NCBI RefSeq assembly: GCF_021730305.1
Contig: NZ_CP032674.1
Span: 2,713,001-2,777,000, forward strand
Origin: Xanthobacter sp. YC-JY1
GTDB taxonomy: Bacteria; Pseudomonadota; Alphaproteobacteria; Rhizobiales; Xanthobacteraceae
DNA: 64,000 nucleotides
Direction: 5' to 3'
Positions 42,893 to 50,671 of this stretch are shown piece by piece (positions within the stretch are counted from its first letter, which is position 1; the number at the start of each line of letters is the position of its first letter). Below the pieces are notes generated by a model. That model ran no database searches and had not been told where the DNA came from. It saw only the letters and a program-made list of their open reading frames with translations. A program made the translations under genes and the position numbers.

Positions 42893-43618
42893 CTACCGAC
42901 GCGCCGCATTCACCAGCGCAAGGGCGGCCACGGCGGCCGTATCGGCGCGAAGGATGCGCGGGCCGAGGCTGAGGGTGAGGCCTCTCGGGGCGATGCGCGT
43001 GCGCTCTTCCGGGCTGAATCCCCCTTCCGGGCCGATCAGGACGCTCACCGGTCCCGGACGGGCCTGCTTCAGCGCGGAGATGGGGTCTTCATCGGCTGAG
43101 GCCTCGTCACAGAACACGAGGAGACGGTCCTCGGCGAGGGACGCGAGCCAGCTGTCGAGCGGGCGCGGCTCCTCCACATGGGGCAGGCTGAGGATGCCGC
43201 ACTGTTCGGCCGCCTCGATGGCGTTGGCGGTCATGCGCTCGACATTGACGCGGGAAACCTGGGTGTAACGGGTGATGACCGGACTCAGGATGCCCGCGCC
43301 CATCTCCACCGCCTTCTGCACCATATAATCGAGCCGCGCATGCTTCAGCGGCGCGAATGCATATTCCAGCGTCGGGGCAGGCGGCTGGGCGCGCGTCTCG
43401 CGCAGCACTTCAAGGCGCACCTCGCGCTTGCCGCCGGCGATCCGTGTCGCCCGCCACTCACCGTCCCGGCCGTTGAACAGGAGAATGTCCTCGCCGACAC
43501 CGAGGCGGATGACGTTGGCCACGTAATGCGCCGCCTCGCGCTCCAGCACGATCTCGGAGCCCTCGGCCAGATCGGCGGCGACGTGCAGGCGTTGGGCGTG
43601 GAAATCGTGCTCGGGCAT
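42893..43618 (-). CDS. rsmE: 16S rRNA m3U1498 methyltransferase RsmE
   Basis: This 241-residue SPOUT methyltransferase methylates N3 of U1498 in 16S rRNA. The SPOUT knot motifs are VLIGPEGGFSPEE and SLGPRILRADTAAVAAL, with PLKHARLDYMVQKAVEMGAG in the middle. ATG 43618 (MPEHDFHAQRLHV) is chosen because the frame upstream is unlike the family. The 5' neighbour is separated by over 300 bp containing a terminator for the cytochrome gene. Confidence 0.95.
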   Translation of the reverse strand: MPEHDFHAQRLHVAADLAEGSEIVLEREAAHYVANVIRLGVGEDILLFNGRDGEWRATRIAGGKREVRLEVLRETRAQPPAPTLEYAFAPLKHARLDYMVQKAVEMGAGILSPVITRYTQVSRVNVERMTANAIEAAEQCGILSLPHVEEPRPLDSWLASLAEDRLLVFCDEASADEDPISALKQARPGPVSVLIGPEGGFSPEERTRIAPRGLTLSLGPRILRADTAAVAALALVNAARR

Positions 43619-43930
43619 GGCGGCTCCTCTCGCCGGAGGCACACCACGCATCGGCGCGCGTTGCAAGCTTGTGGTTCCGAACCCCGGAAACGAAAACAGG
43701 CGGAGACCCGAAGGACTCCGCCTGCCCCGACCCCCGAACGCCCCTCGGAGATGACGCCCTGACCGGCGCAAGGGCATAATCCACAAAAGCAGCCCTTGGT
43801 TGCATCCCCCGAATGGGTGATGCGCGGGATGCTGATACCATGCCAGTCGCGGCAGGACGTCGCGCGGATGCTCGCTACGGCTCAGGTGCCGCTCGGGTTT
43901 GACCCCGCGTCGACGCCTGCGAGAAGCCGC
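43619..43930. other. 312 bp intergenic region with terminator and repeat copy
   Basis: No gene is visible. The region contains the minus-strand terminator at 43693-43724 and, at about 43868-43900, a diverged copy of the ~30 bp unit tandemly repeated at the start of the window (tacggctcaggtgccgctcg). The rest shows nothing recognisable. Confidence 0.5.
43693..43724 (-). terminator. Rho-independent terminator for the cytochrome c gene
   Basis: On the minus strand CAGGCGGAG pairs with CTCCGCCTG (nine perfect pairs, 43697-43705 with 43716-43724), followed by TTTT. It lies about 200 bp downstream of the cytochrome c stop and before rsmE. Confidence 0.82.
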
Positions 43931-44323
43931 TTACTTGGAGCCGTCGGGCTTGAATTGGGCGAGGAACGCGATCAGGTCCTTTCGCTCATCCTCGTTCTTG
44001 ACGCCGGCGAAGGCCATCTTGCCCTTGGGCACGAGGTGCTTGGGATTCTCGATGTAGTCATTGAGGATCGCCTCGTCCCAAACCTTGCCGGCGGCCGCGC
44101 CGTCCTTGATGTCCTGGGAATACGCATAGCCCTCGAAGTGCGCCCACTTGGCACCCACGATGCCGTTCAGCGGCGGGCCGACCTTCACCTTGGCGTCGGG
44201 GCCGATGGCATGGCAGGCCATGCACTTCTTGAACACGGTCTCGCCCTTGGCGACGTCGGGATCGGCATAGGCCGAGCCGGTGGCGGCGGCGAGGACAAGG
44301 ACGGAAGCCAGAACAAGACGCAT
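43931..44323 (-). CDS. Class I cytochrome c (c2/c-550 type), secreted
   Basis: This 130-residue protein has a signal peptide (LVLASVLVLAAATGSAYA) and one heme site FKKCMACHAIG. The sixth-ligand methionine is expected in PKGKMAFAGVKNEDER. The size fits mitochondrial-type periplasmic electron carriers. ATG 44323 is the start that gives the signal peptide. It is divergent from the cofactor operon across 212 bp. A role as acceptor for a periplasmic dehydrogenase is possible but not shown. Confidence 0.93.
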   Translation of the reverse strand: MRLVLASVLVLAAATGSAYADPDVAKGETVFKKCMACHAIGPDAKVKVGPPLNGIVGAKWAHFEGYAYSQDIKDGAAAGKVWDEAILNDYIENPKHLVPKGKMAFAGVKNEDERKDLIAFLAQFKPDGSK

Positions 44324-44535
44324 TGAGCTATATCCTCTCTGTCGGCCGGGCCCCGGCTCCGCAAGGCGCTGTGTTCGCACCTGCGGATTCGCGGAAGCCA
44401 GCTTGATGCTTTACCGGGCAGACACCTCCACCTCTGAAACCACATATATCCGTGGCGGAGGGGTCGGGTTCCTTAGCATGTTTCCAACCCGGCCTTCGAT
44501 GCGACCTTGAGACCTCCCGGAATGGCAGATTCAGC

Positions 44536-45174
44536 GTGACCCTTGTCGTCAAAATCGGTGGAAGCCTGACGCGGGGCGCCCCGCCCCGGCTCCTGCTCGA
44601 ACGCCTCGCGGGCCGGAAGGGGCTGGTGCTCGTGCCGGGGGGCGGAGCGCTGGCCGATCAGGTTCGCGTGATGCAGCCGCAGATTGGACTTTCCGATGGG
44701 GCAGCCCACCGCATGGCGATCCTCGCCATGGAGCAGATGGCCTATGCCTTCCTCGACATGGCTCCCCGCCTGCGCCCCGCGCGGACGCCGGCCGAGCTGA
44801 TGTCCGCCGCGGCTGACGGCGCGGCCCTTTGGCTTCCCGCCACCATAGCCCTCGACGCCCCGGACATTCCCCAAAGCTGGGACGTGACCTCCGACAGTCT
44901 CGCGCTCTGGCTCGCGGCGCGGCTGGCGGCCGACCGGCTGGTTCTGATAAAGGCGCCGGGCGTTCAAGTGCCGCGGCACGGCGACCGCGCGGCGGACCTT
45001 GCGGCCTGGACTGCGACCGGTCTCGTGGATGCGGCTTTTGCGACCATGGCACGGGACTATTCTGGCGATATTGTCCTCGTCCCCGCCGACGACGGGGCGC
45101 TGATGGAGCTGGCGCTCGAACCGCCCGCGCCGCAGAGCATCGAGGAAACAAGAGAAGGCCCGCGCCGATCATGA
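44536..45174 (+). CDS. mfnE: MfnE-like amino acid kinase family protein
   Basis: This 212-residue protein starts at GTG 44536 with VTLVVKIGGSLTRG and has LVLVPGGGALADQVR, both nucleotide-binding blocks of the amino acid kinase fold. VLIKAPGV and DVTSDSLALWLAARL complete it. In archaea the homologous MfnE phosphorylates 5-(aminomethyl)-3-furanmethanol phosphate to the diphosphate used for methanofuran. The next genes (flavoprotein, DHPS-like, DUF447, MfnB) support this role. The stop overlaps the next start by ATGA. Confidence 0.82.
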   Translation: MTLVVKIGGSLTRGAPPRLLLERLAGRKGLVLVPGGGALADQVRVMQPQIGLSDGAAHRMAILAMEQMAYAFLDMAPRLRPARTPAELMSAAADGAALWLPATIALDAPDIPQSWDVTSDSLALWLAARLAADRLVLIKAPGVQVPRHGDRAADLAAWTATGLVDAAFATMARDYSGDIVLVPADDGALMELALEPPAPQSIEETREGPRRS

Positions 45175-45749
45175 GCGAGACCCGTTCCAGCAAGAAGCCG
45201 CCCCGCTGGGCGTGGGCCCTCACCGGCTCCGGGCACTATTTCACCGAGAGCATCGAGATCATCCGCGAGCTTCAGGACGTGGACCTGTTCATCTCGGACG
45301 CCGCGGACGAAGTGCTGCGCATGTACAAACAGGACAAGGAACCCCTGCCCGCCCAGACGCAGGTGTTCCGCGACAATTCAGCGTCTTCCGCCTCCATCGG
45401 GCGCTTCTATCACGGCGAGTATCACACCCTCGTCGTCTCGCCCGCCTCCTCCAATACGGTGGCGAAGGCGGTGCACGGCATTTCGGACACGCTCGTCACC
45501 AACTGCTTCGCCCAGGCCGGCAAGTGCCGGGTGGCCTGCATCGTGTTCGCCTGCGACAGCCAGCCGGAGATGATCACCATGGCGCCGGAAGGCCCGGTGC
45601 CGGTCTATCCGCGCCGCATCGATCTTGAGAACACCGCGAAGCTCAAGACCTTCGAGGCGACCGTGGTGGCCGAGACGCTGGAGGAACTGCGCCTCGCCGT
45701 CGCCCGCCGCCGTGCCGAGCTTGCCACCCTCTATCCCGTCCCGGCCTGA
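45171..45749 (+). CDS. Archaeal-type flavoprotein, candidate dihydromethanopterin reductase (DmrB/AfpA-like)
   Basis: This 192-residue protein has a flavoprotein fold beginning WAWALTGSGHYFTESIEIIR. The SPASSNTVAKAVHGISDTL block is typical of the flavodoxin-like phosphopantothenoylcysteine-decarboxylase/AfpA family, followed by CxxxC-type residues in NCFAQAGKCRVAC. DmrB proteins of this family reduce dihydromethanopterin to H4MPT in methylotrophs and methanogens. Because the operon otherwise concerns methanopterin and methanofuran, this is the best role, but not proven. The cysteines could hold an iron-sulfur cluster. ATGA overlap with the preceding gene. Confidence 0.75.
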   Translation: MSETRSSKKPPRWAWALTGSGHYFTESIEIIRELQDVDLFISDAADEVLRMYKQDKEPLPAQTQVFRDNSASSASIGRFYHGEYHTLVVSPASSNTVAKAVHGISDTLVTNCFAQAGKCRVACIVFACDSQPEMITMAPEGPVPVYPRRIDLENTAKLKTFEATVVAETLEELRLAVARRRAELATLYPVPA

Positions 45750-45752
45750 GCC

Positions 45753-47174
45753 ATGGCCGAGCGCGTCGCCCTCGTCACCGGCTCGCTGGCCGAGCCCCGC
45801 ATCCGCCGCATCGCGGAGGAGCTGGCGGACGGCACGCTAGATCCGGTGGTGGTGAACATCGGGGTGAAGGTCGCGGCGCTCATGACCGCAGAGATCGTGG
45901 AGCGCCGCCTCAAGCTGCCCGAAGGCACGGACAAGGTGCTGATGCCCGGACGCTTCCGGGGCGACCTTCAGCGCCTCGCCGCGCGCTTCGGCCTGCCATT
46001 CGAGCGGGGGCCGGAAGAGGCGGCGGACCTGCCCACCTATTTCGGCCGAGGCAAGGGCCGCAACGTGCCCCTCGACCGCCACGACGTGACGCTCTTCGCC
46101 GAGATCGTGGACGCGACCCGCCTGTCCGTTCCGCAATTGTTGGAGCGCGCCCGCTTCCTGAGGGGCGAGGGCGCGGACGTGATCGACCTCGGCGCCCTGC
46201 CGGACCAGCCCTTCCCGCATCTTGAGGACGCCATCGCCGCCCTCAAGGCCGAGGGCTTCAAGGTGAGCGTGGACAGCTTCGACCCGGAGGAGCTGCGTCG
46301 CGGCACCCGCGCCGGGGCGGACTTTCTGCTCAGCCTCAACGAGACCAACCTCACCATCGCCGATGAAGGCCCGGCCGTGCCCGTGCTGGTGCCGGCGCAG
46401 GCGGGAGACCTCGCCTCCCTCGTCCGCGCCATCGAAGCGTGCGAGGCGGCGGGACGGCCCTTCCTCGCCGATCCGATCCTCGATCCCATCCATCTCGGCT
46501 TCACCGCGTCTCTGGTGCGCTATGCGGAGCTGCGGCGGCTGAAGCCGGACATTCCCATCCTCATGGGCATCGGCAACGTCACCGAGCTGACGGATGCCGA
46601 TACCACCGGCATGAATGCGCTGCTGATGGGCATCATCTCCGAGCTGGGCCTCAATGCCGTCCTCGCGGTGCAGGTGAGCCCGCATTGCCGCACGGCGGTG
46701 CGCGAGTTCGACCGGGCGCGGCGGGAATATTACGCCGCGCGGGAGGCCGGCGCCCTCCCCCAGGGCTTCGGCGGCGGGCTGATGGCCCTGCGCGACCGGC
46801 GCCCCTGGTCCACCACGCCCGAGGAGGTAGCCCGGCTCGCGTCCACGGTGGCCGACCGCAATTTCCGCATCGAGGTGACGGAAGAGGGGATCCACGTCTA
46901 CAACCGGGATGGCCACCATGTGGCGGCAAACCCCTTCGCCCTCTTCCCCCACCTCAAGGTGGAGGACGATGGCGCCCACGCCTTCTATCTCGGCGTGGAG
47001 ACTGCGCGGGCGGAGATCGCCCACCACCTCGGCAAGCGCTATGCGCAGGACGAGCCCTTGAAATGGGGCGTCGCGGGCGAGACCGGCGGCAGCGCCGACG
47101 AGGCCCATCGGTTGACATTCAAGGAAGCGGGCTCGACGCTTTCTGCCGCGAAGAAGAAAGGCGAAAGCGCGTGA
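45753..47174 (+). CDS. Archaeal-type dihydropteroate-synthase-like protein (DUF6513)
   Basis: This 473-residue protein has an N-terminal domain of about 150 residues beginning ALVTGSLAEPRIRRIAEEL. A TIM-barrel like dihydropteroate synthase follows (GADVIDLGALPDQPFP, FKVSVDSFDPEELRRG, ADFLLSLNETN, FLADPILDPIH). A C-terminal part ends ...LGKRYAQDEPLKWG. In methanogens this family is proposed to condense a pterin with a p-aminobenzoate ribosyl unit for methanopterin. Its place between the flavoprotein and DUF447 genes fits that. The stop overlaps the next start (GTGA). Confidence 0.85.
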   Translation: MAERVALVTGSLAEPRIRRIAEELADGTLDPVVVNIGVKVAALMTAEIVERRLKLPEGTDKVLMPGRFRGDLQRLAARFGLPFERGPEEAADLPTYFGRGKGRNVPLDRHDVTLFAEIVDATRLSVPQLLERARFLRGEGADVIDLGALPDQPFPHLEDAIAALKAEGFKVSVDSFDPEELRRGTRAGADFLLSLNETNLTIADEGPAVPVLVPAQAGDLASLVRAIEACEAAGRPFLADPILDPIHLGFTASLVRYAELRRLKPDIPILMGIGNVTELTDADTTGMNALLMGIISELGLNAVLAVQVSPHCRTAVREFDRARREYYAAREAGALPQGFGGGLMALRDRRPWSTTPEEVARLASTVADRNFRIEVTEEGIHVYNRDGHHVAANPFALFPHLKVEDDGAHAFYLGVETARAEIAHHLGKRYAQDEPLKWGVAGETGGSADEAHRLTFKEAGSTLSAAKKKGESA

Positions 47175-47740
47175 TCCGGGAGACCATCGTCACCACCGTC
47201 TCGGCCGCCGGAGAGGCGCACATCGCGCCCATGGGCGCGACCGTGGTGGAGGGCGGCTATCTGCTCCAGCCCTTCCGCCCCTCCCGCACGCTGGACAACC
47301 TGGCGGCGGCGCGCAGCTGCGTGGTGAACTTCTCCGATGATGCCCGCATCTTCGCGGGCTGCATCACTGGCCGCCACCGCTCCTGGCCCACCGTTCCCGC
47401 CACCCTTCTCAAGGGCGCAGCACGCCTCGCCGACTGCCTCGCCCATGACGAGGTGGAAGTGGCGCGGATGGAGGACGACCCCACCCGTCCCCGCTTCTTC
47501 TGCCGCACCATCCACCGCGAGACCCACGCCCCCTTCCTCGGGCTGAACCGTGCCGTGGCCGCTGTGCTGGAAGGCGCCATTCTCGTCTCGCGCCTGCACA
47601 TGATGGACCCGGACCGGGTGGACCGGGAGATGAACTATCTCTCCATCGCCATCGACAAGACCGCCGGCCCGGCGGAGCGCGAGGCATGGGACTGGCTGTG
47701 CGAGACCATCGCCGACCACCGGGCGCGGGCGGCCTCATGA
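47171..47740 (+). CDS. DUF447 family flavin-binding-like protein
   Basis: This 189-residue protein starts at GTG 47171 with VIRETIVTTVSAAGEAHIAPMG and contains PSRTLDNLAAARSCVVNFSD. Both are typical of DUF447, a split-barrel flavin-reductase-like family. DUF447 genes recur in archaeal and methylotroph methanopterin/methanofuran clusters, though the reaction is not established. The mfnB start overlaps its stop by ATGA, and the conserved REMNYLSIAIDKTAGPAE tail is intact. Confidence 0.88.
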   Translation: MIRETIVTTVSAAGEAHIAPMGATVVEGGYLLQPFRPSRTLDNLAAARSCVVNFSDDARIFAGCITGRHRSWPTVPATLLKGAARLADCLAHDEVEVARMEDDPTRPRFFCRTIHRETHAPFLGLNRAVAAVLEGAILVSRLHMMDPDRVDREMNYLSIAIDKTAGPAEREAWDWLCETIADHRARAAS

Positions 47741-48456
47741 CGGCGCACGTTCCCGCCCGGCCGGGCCTCCTCGCATCGGTGGCGACCCTCGACGAGATGC
47801 GCACGGCGCTTGCCGTCGGCGTCGATATCCTGGACCTCAAGAACCCCTCCGAGGGCGCGCTGGGCGCCTGGGCGCCGCAGGCGCTGGTGGAGGCCGTGGC
47901 CGTGTGGCGCGCCGCCGGAGCACCGGGCAACCTCAGCGCCACGGTGGGTGACCATCCGCTGGAGCCGGACGTGCTGCGCACCGCGGCCGAGCGCACCGCC
48001 GCCACCGGCGTGCCGCTGGTGAAGATCGGCTTTGCCCTCGGCGATGAGGCCGCCCTGGCGGCGGTGCTCGACGCCCTTCGCCCCGTCGCCCGCGAGACGC
48101 GCCTGATCGCCGTGCTCTTCGCCGATCAGGCGCCGGACCTTGCCGCCGTGCCGCTGTTCGCCGCCGGCGGCTTCCACGGCGTGATGCTGGACACGGCGGA
48201 CAAGGCGGCTGGCGGCCTGCTCGCCCACCTGCCGGTGGAAACCCTCGCCCGCTTTGTCTCGGCCGCCCGCGCGGAAGGGCTGCTGACCGGCCTCGCGGGC
48301 TCGTTGAAGATGGCGGATATCGCCCCGCTCGCGGCGCTGCGGCCGCATTATCTCGGCTTCCGCGGTGCGCTCTGCGCCGAGGGGCGGACCAGCGCCCTCG
48401 ATCCGGTACGTCTGGCCGCCGTGCGCGATACGCTGGCGGGGCGCATCCTCGCCTGA
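47737..48456 (+). CDS. mfnB: (5-formylfuran-3-yl)methyl phosphate synthase MfnB
   Basis: This 239-residue TIM-barrel enzyme makes the furan ring of methanofuran from two glyceraldehyde-3-phosphate molecules. The two catalytic lysines expected from the archaeal enzyme are in VDILDLKNPSEGALGA (Lys35) and VMLDTADKAAGGLL (Lys156). LVKIGFALGD and HYLGFRGALCAEGRTS complete the phosphate site. It ends the five-gene operon and is convergent with the degenerate aminotransferase, 6 bp away. Confidence 0.92.
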   Translation: MTAHVPARPGLLASVATLDEMRTALAVGVDILDLKNPSEGALGAWAPQALVEAVAVWRAAGAPGNLSATVGDHPLEPDVLRTAAERTAATGVPLVKIGFALGDEAALAAVLDALRPVARETRLIAVLFADQAPDLAAVPLFAAGGFHGVMLDTADKAAGGLLAHLPVETLARFVSAARAEGLLTGLAGSLKMADIAPLAALRPHYLGFRGALCAEGRTSALDPVRLAAVRDTLAGRILA

Positions 48457-48462
48457 GGCCGG

Positions 48463-49533
48463 TCAGGCGGGCGGGAACGCCGCCACCACCGCGTCGAGAA
48501 TATCGCCCGCCGCTGCAATCTCTGCCTCGGTGACGGTCAGCGGCGGCAGCACAGCGAGCACGTTGCCGAGCGGCCGGGTGAGCAGCCCCTGCCCGGCCAA
48601 TGCCTCCGCCAGCGGCGCGGCCGGCCCGACGCAAACCAGCCCCTGAACGAGGCCGGTGCCCGTGGTATCGGTGAACAGGTCCGGCCGGCGCCAGCGCAGG
48701 GTGGCGAGCCGGTCCTCCAGCTTCCAGCCCATCTCCTGCACTCGCGTCTCGAAGCCGGGAGCGAAGGCGGCCGATAGGGCCAGCAGCAGCCCGGCGGCTG
48801 CATTCTCGTCCAGCAAAGGCAGGCCGGAGGGCAGGCTGCGGGCGAGACGGGCGCTCAGCACCAATGCCGAAGCGCCCTCCCCGCCTTCGGCCTCGCCCGG
48901 CAGCCCGTCGATCACCATCACATCCGGCGCCACGCCGCGCCATTCGTGGGCGAAGGCCATGCCCGTGCGCCCGAGGCCGGAATCGGTCTCGTCGAACATC
49001 AGCACCACGCCATACTCATCTGCCGCCTGCCGTGCCGCGGCGAGGAGGAAGCCCGGCAGGAAGCGCAGGCCGGCATCGATGGAGGCGGGCACAAGCAGCA
49101 GCGCCGCCACGTTCGGCCCCATGGCGGCCTCGATGGCCGCTTCGTCCTCCGGGATACGCCGCACGCCCGCATCCTGCGCCAGCGCCGGGGGAAGCCGCGG
49201 GTCGTCGGAGACGACAACGATCTCCCGCCGCTTGGGCCGTCCCGCCGTGCGGTGGTGGAGACGGATGGTCTCGACCGCCGCGCGCCAGGCCGTCGCGCGA
49301 TCAGCAAAGAAACGGGCCACGTCGCCGAAGGAATGGTCCGTCAGGAGGGCGGCACATCTGGCGGAGGCGGGAGCGCCCTCCCCTTCGCTGGCATCCCCTT
49401 CGATAATCCGCGCGCGATCGAAGCGGACGGCACCCGAGAAATCGAGCACCGGCGCCGCAACGGCGGCTGCGTCGTCGGGCGGCGCTTCAACACAGGAAGC
49501 ATCTGGGGCGATTGCGGACACGCGCTCCTCCAT
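48463..49533 (-). CDS. Degenerate class III aminotransferase-like protein lacking the PLP lysine
   Basis: This 356-residue protein aligns with the second half of class III aminotransferases: LMFDETDSGLGRTGMAFAHE matches the DEVQTGxGRTG block. Where the PLP lysine should follow (PDIxxxAKGLGGG), it reads VAPDVMVIDGLPGEAEGG, so the lysine is absent. The EPxQGEGG block is also missing and the N-terminus is short. It cannot act as a normal transaminase. The reading frame is intact with good codon use, so it may have another role, such as a partner or scaffold. Confidence 0.72.
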   Translation of the reverse strand: MEERVSAIAPDASCVEAPPDDAAAVAAPVLDFSGAVRFDRARIIEGDASEGEGAPASARCAALLTDHSFGDVARFFADRATAWRAAVETIRLHHRTAGRPKRREIVVVSDDPRLPPALAQDAGVRRIPEDEAAIEAAMGPNVAALLLVPASIDAGLRFLPGFLLAAARQAADEYGVVLMFDETDSGLGRTGMAFAHEWRGVAPDVMVIDGLPGEAEGGEGASALVLSARLARSLPSGLPLLDENAAAGLLLALSAAFAPGFETRVQEMGWKLEDRLATLRWRRPDLFTDTTGTGLVQGLVCVGPAAPLAEALAGQGLLTRPLGNVLAVLPPLTVTEAEIAAAGDILDAVVAAFPPA

Positions 49534-49563
49534 CCACCGGATGAAGCAAGGAGCGCGCCGGGA

Positions 49564-49944
49564 TCAGTCGTACTTGATGTAGGAAAAGCGCAGATCGTGC
49601 TGCGGCGTGCCCTCAAGCGGCTCATCCTCGCCGGCACCGGGCTGCCACTGCACCACCTCCTCGATCTTCTTCGCAAGTGCGAGATCGCGCACGGTGATGC
49701 CCTTGGCGTCGTGGGACTGGAGCCGCACCTCCACCCAGGCATAGGAGGCGGTGAGGTCGGGATGGTGCCACGCCGCCTCCGCGAGATGGCCGACGGTGTT
49801 TATGACCATCAGCGTGCCCTTCCAGCTGTTGGTCTTGTAGGTGCGCTTGATCCAGCCGTCCTCGTAGCGCCAGTGGGGCAGCTCGGCATCGAGGTGGGCG
49901 GCCACCTCCTCCGCAGGGAAGGTCTTCTTGCGATCGACGGTCAT
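49564..49944 (-). CDS. phhB: Pterin-4a-carbinolamine dehydratase
   Basis: This 126-residue protein has the PCD signature AAWHHPDLTASYAWVEVRL, with the two active-site histidines, a later His in LQSHDAKGITVRD and the final Asp. It dehydrates 4a-hydroxy-tetrahydrobiopterin and homologues can act in other pterin pathways. ATG 49944 begins MTVDRKKTFPAEEV. No phenylalanine hydroxylase lies nearby. The nearest pterin-related genes are the methanopterin operon, 1.1 kb away on the other strand, so a pterin role there is possible. Confidence 0.93.
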   Translation of the reverse strand: MTVDRKKTFPAEEVAAHLDAELPHWRYEDGWIKRTYKTNSWKGTLMVINTVGHLAEAAWHHPDLTASYAWVEVRLQSHDAKGITVRDLALAKKIEEVVQWQPGAGEDEPLEGTPQHDLRFSYIKYD

Positions 49945-50091
49945 GGTCGGCTCCGCGGCAGGCCCGGGCGCGTGCAGTTGATCTTGCCAGTTGATCTTGC
50001 ACAGTGCGCCACGCGCCGGGTGATGCTGTATAAGGACGAGGCCCGCGGCAGCCCCGGGCATATCCCGTTCTGCCGCAGCGGATGGAGAACT

Positions 50092-50598
50092 ATGTCGAAC
50101 GCGCTTGCCTTCCTCGTCAACACGTCGATCGTGCTCCTCACAGTCGCCGCCATGGAGGGCGTGGCGTGGGCAGCGCATAAATATGTGATGCACGGCTGGG
50201 GCTGGGGCTGGCACAAATCGCACCACGAGCCGCGCGAAGGCGTGTTCGAGCGCAACGACCTCTATGCGGTCGTGTTCGCCGGCATCGCCATCCTGCTCAT
50301 CTATTTCTATCGCAATGGCGGCCCGCTGCTGTGGGTGGGCGTGGGAATGACCGTCTACGGCTTCCTGTATTTCTTCGTCCACGACGGCATCACGCATCAG
50401 CGCTGGCCGTTCCGCTACGTGCCGCGCAACGGCTATCTCAAGCGCCTCGTTCAGGCGCATCGGCTGCATCACGCGGTAGAGGGCAAGGAGGGCTGCGTCT
50501 CCTTCGGCTTCATCTACGCGCCGCCGCCGGCCGCGCTGAAGGCCAAGCTGAAGAAGCTTCACGGCGGCAGCCTCAAGAACAGCGAGCCCGCGGAATAG
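50092..50598 (+). CDS. crtZ: Beta-carotene hydroxylase CrtZ
   Basis: This 168-residue membrane di-iron hydroxylase has the four His clusters of CrtZ: AAHKYVMHGWGWGWHKSHHE, FVHDGITHQRW and AHRLHHAVEGKEGCVSFGF. It introduces the 3-hydroxyl groups that give zeaxanthin, the pigment of yellow Xanthobacter strains. The start ATG 50092 follows GGATGGAGAAC. It is monocistronic and ends in a strong terminator. Other crt genes are not adjacent; crtE-like and fni genes are near 7 kb. Confidence 0.93.
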   Translation: MSNALAFLVNTSIVLLTVAAMEGVAWAAHKYVMHGWGWGWHKSHHEPREGVFERNDLYAVVFAGIAILLIYFYRNGGPLLWVGVGMTVYGFLYFFVHDGITHQRWPFRYVPRNGYLKRLVQAHRLHHAVEGKEGCVSFGFIYAPPPAALKAKLKKLHGGSLKNSEPAE

Positions 50599-50626
50599 CC
50601 GCGCAATTCCTGATCCTGAAACGAAA

Positions 50627-50657
50627 AGAGGCGGCCCGAGAGCCGCCTCTTTCTGTT
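50627..50657. terminator. Bidirectional terminator between crtZ and clpA
   Basis: AGAGGCGGC (50627-50635) pairs with GCCGCCTCT (50642-50650), followed on the plus strand by TTCTGTTT and on the minus strand by TTTTCGTTTC. The position between convergent genes and nine perfect pairs make it a good two-way terminator. Confidence 0.88.
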
Positions 50658-50671
50658 TGATCGGAGATGCG

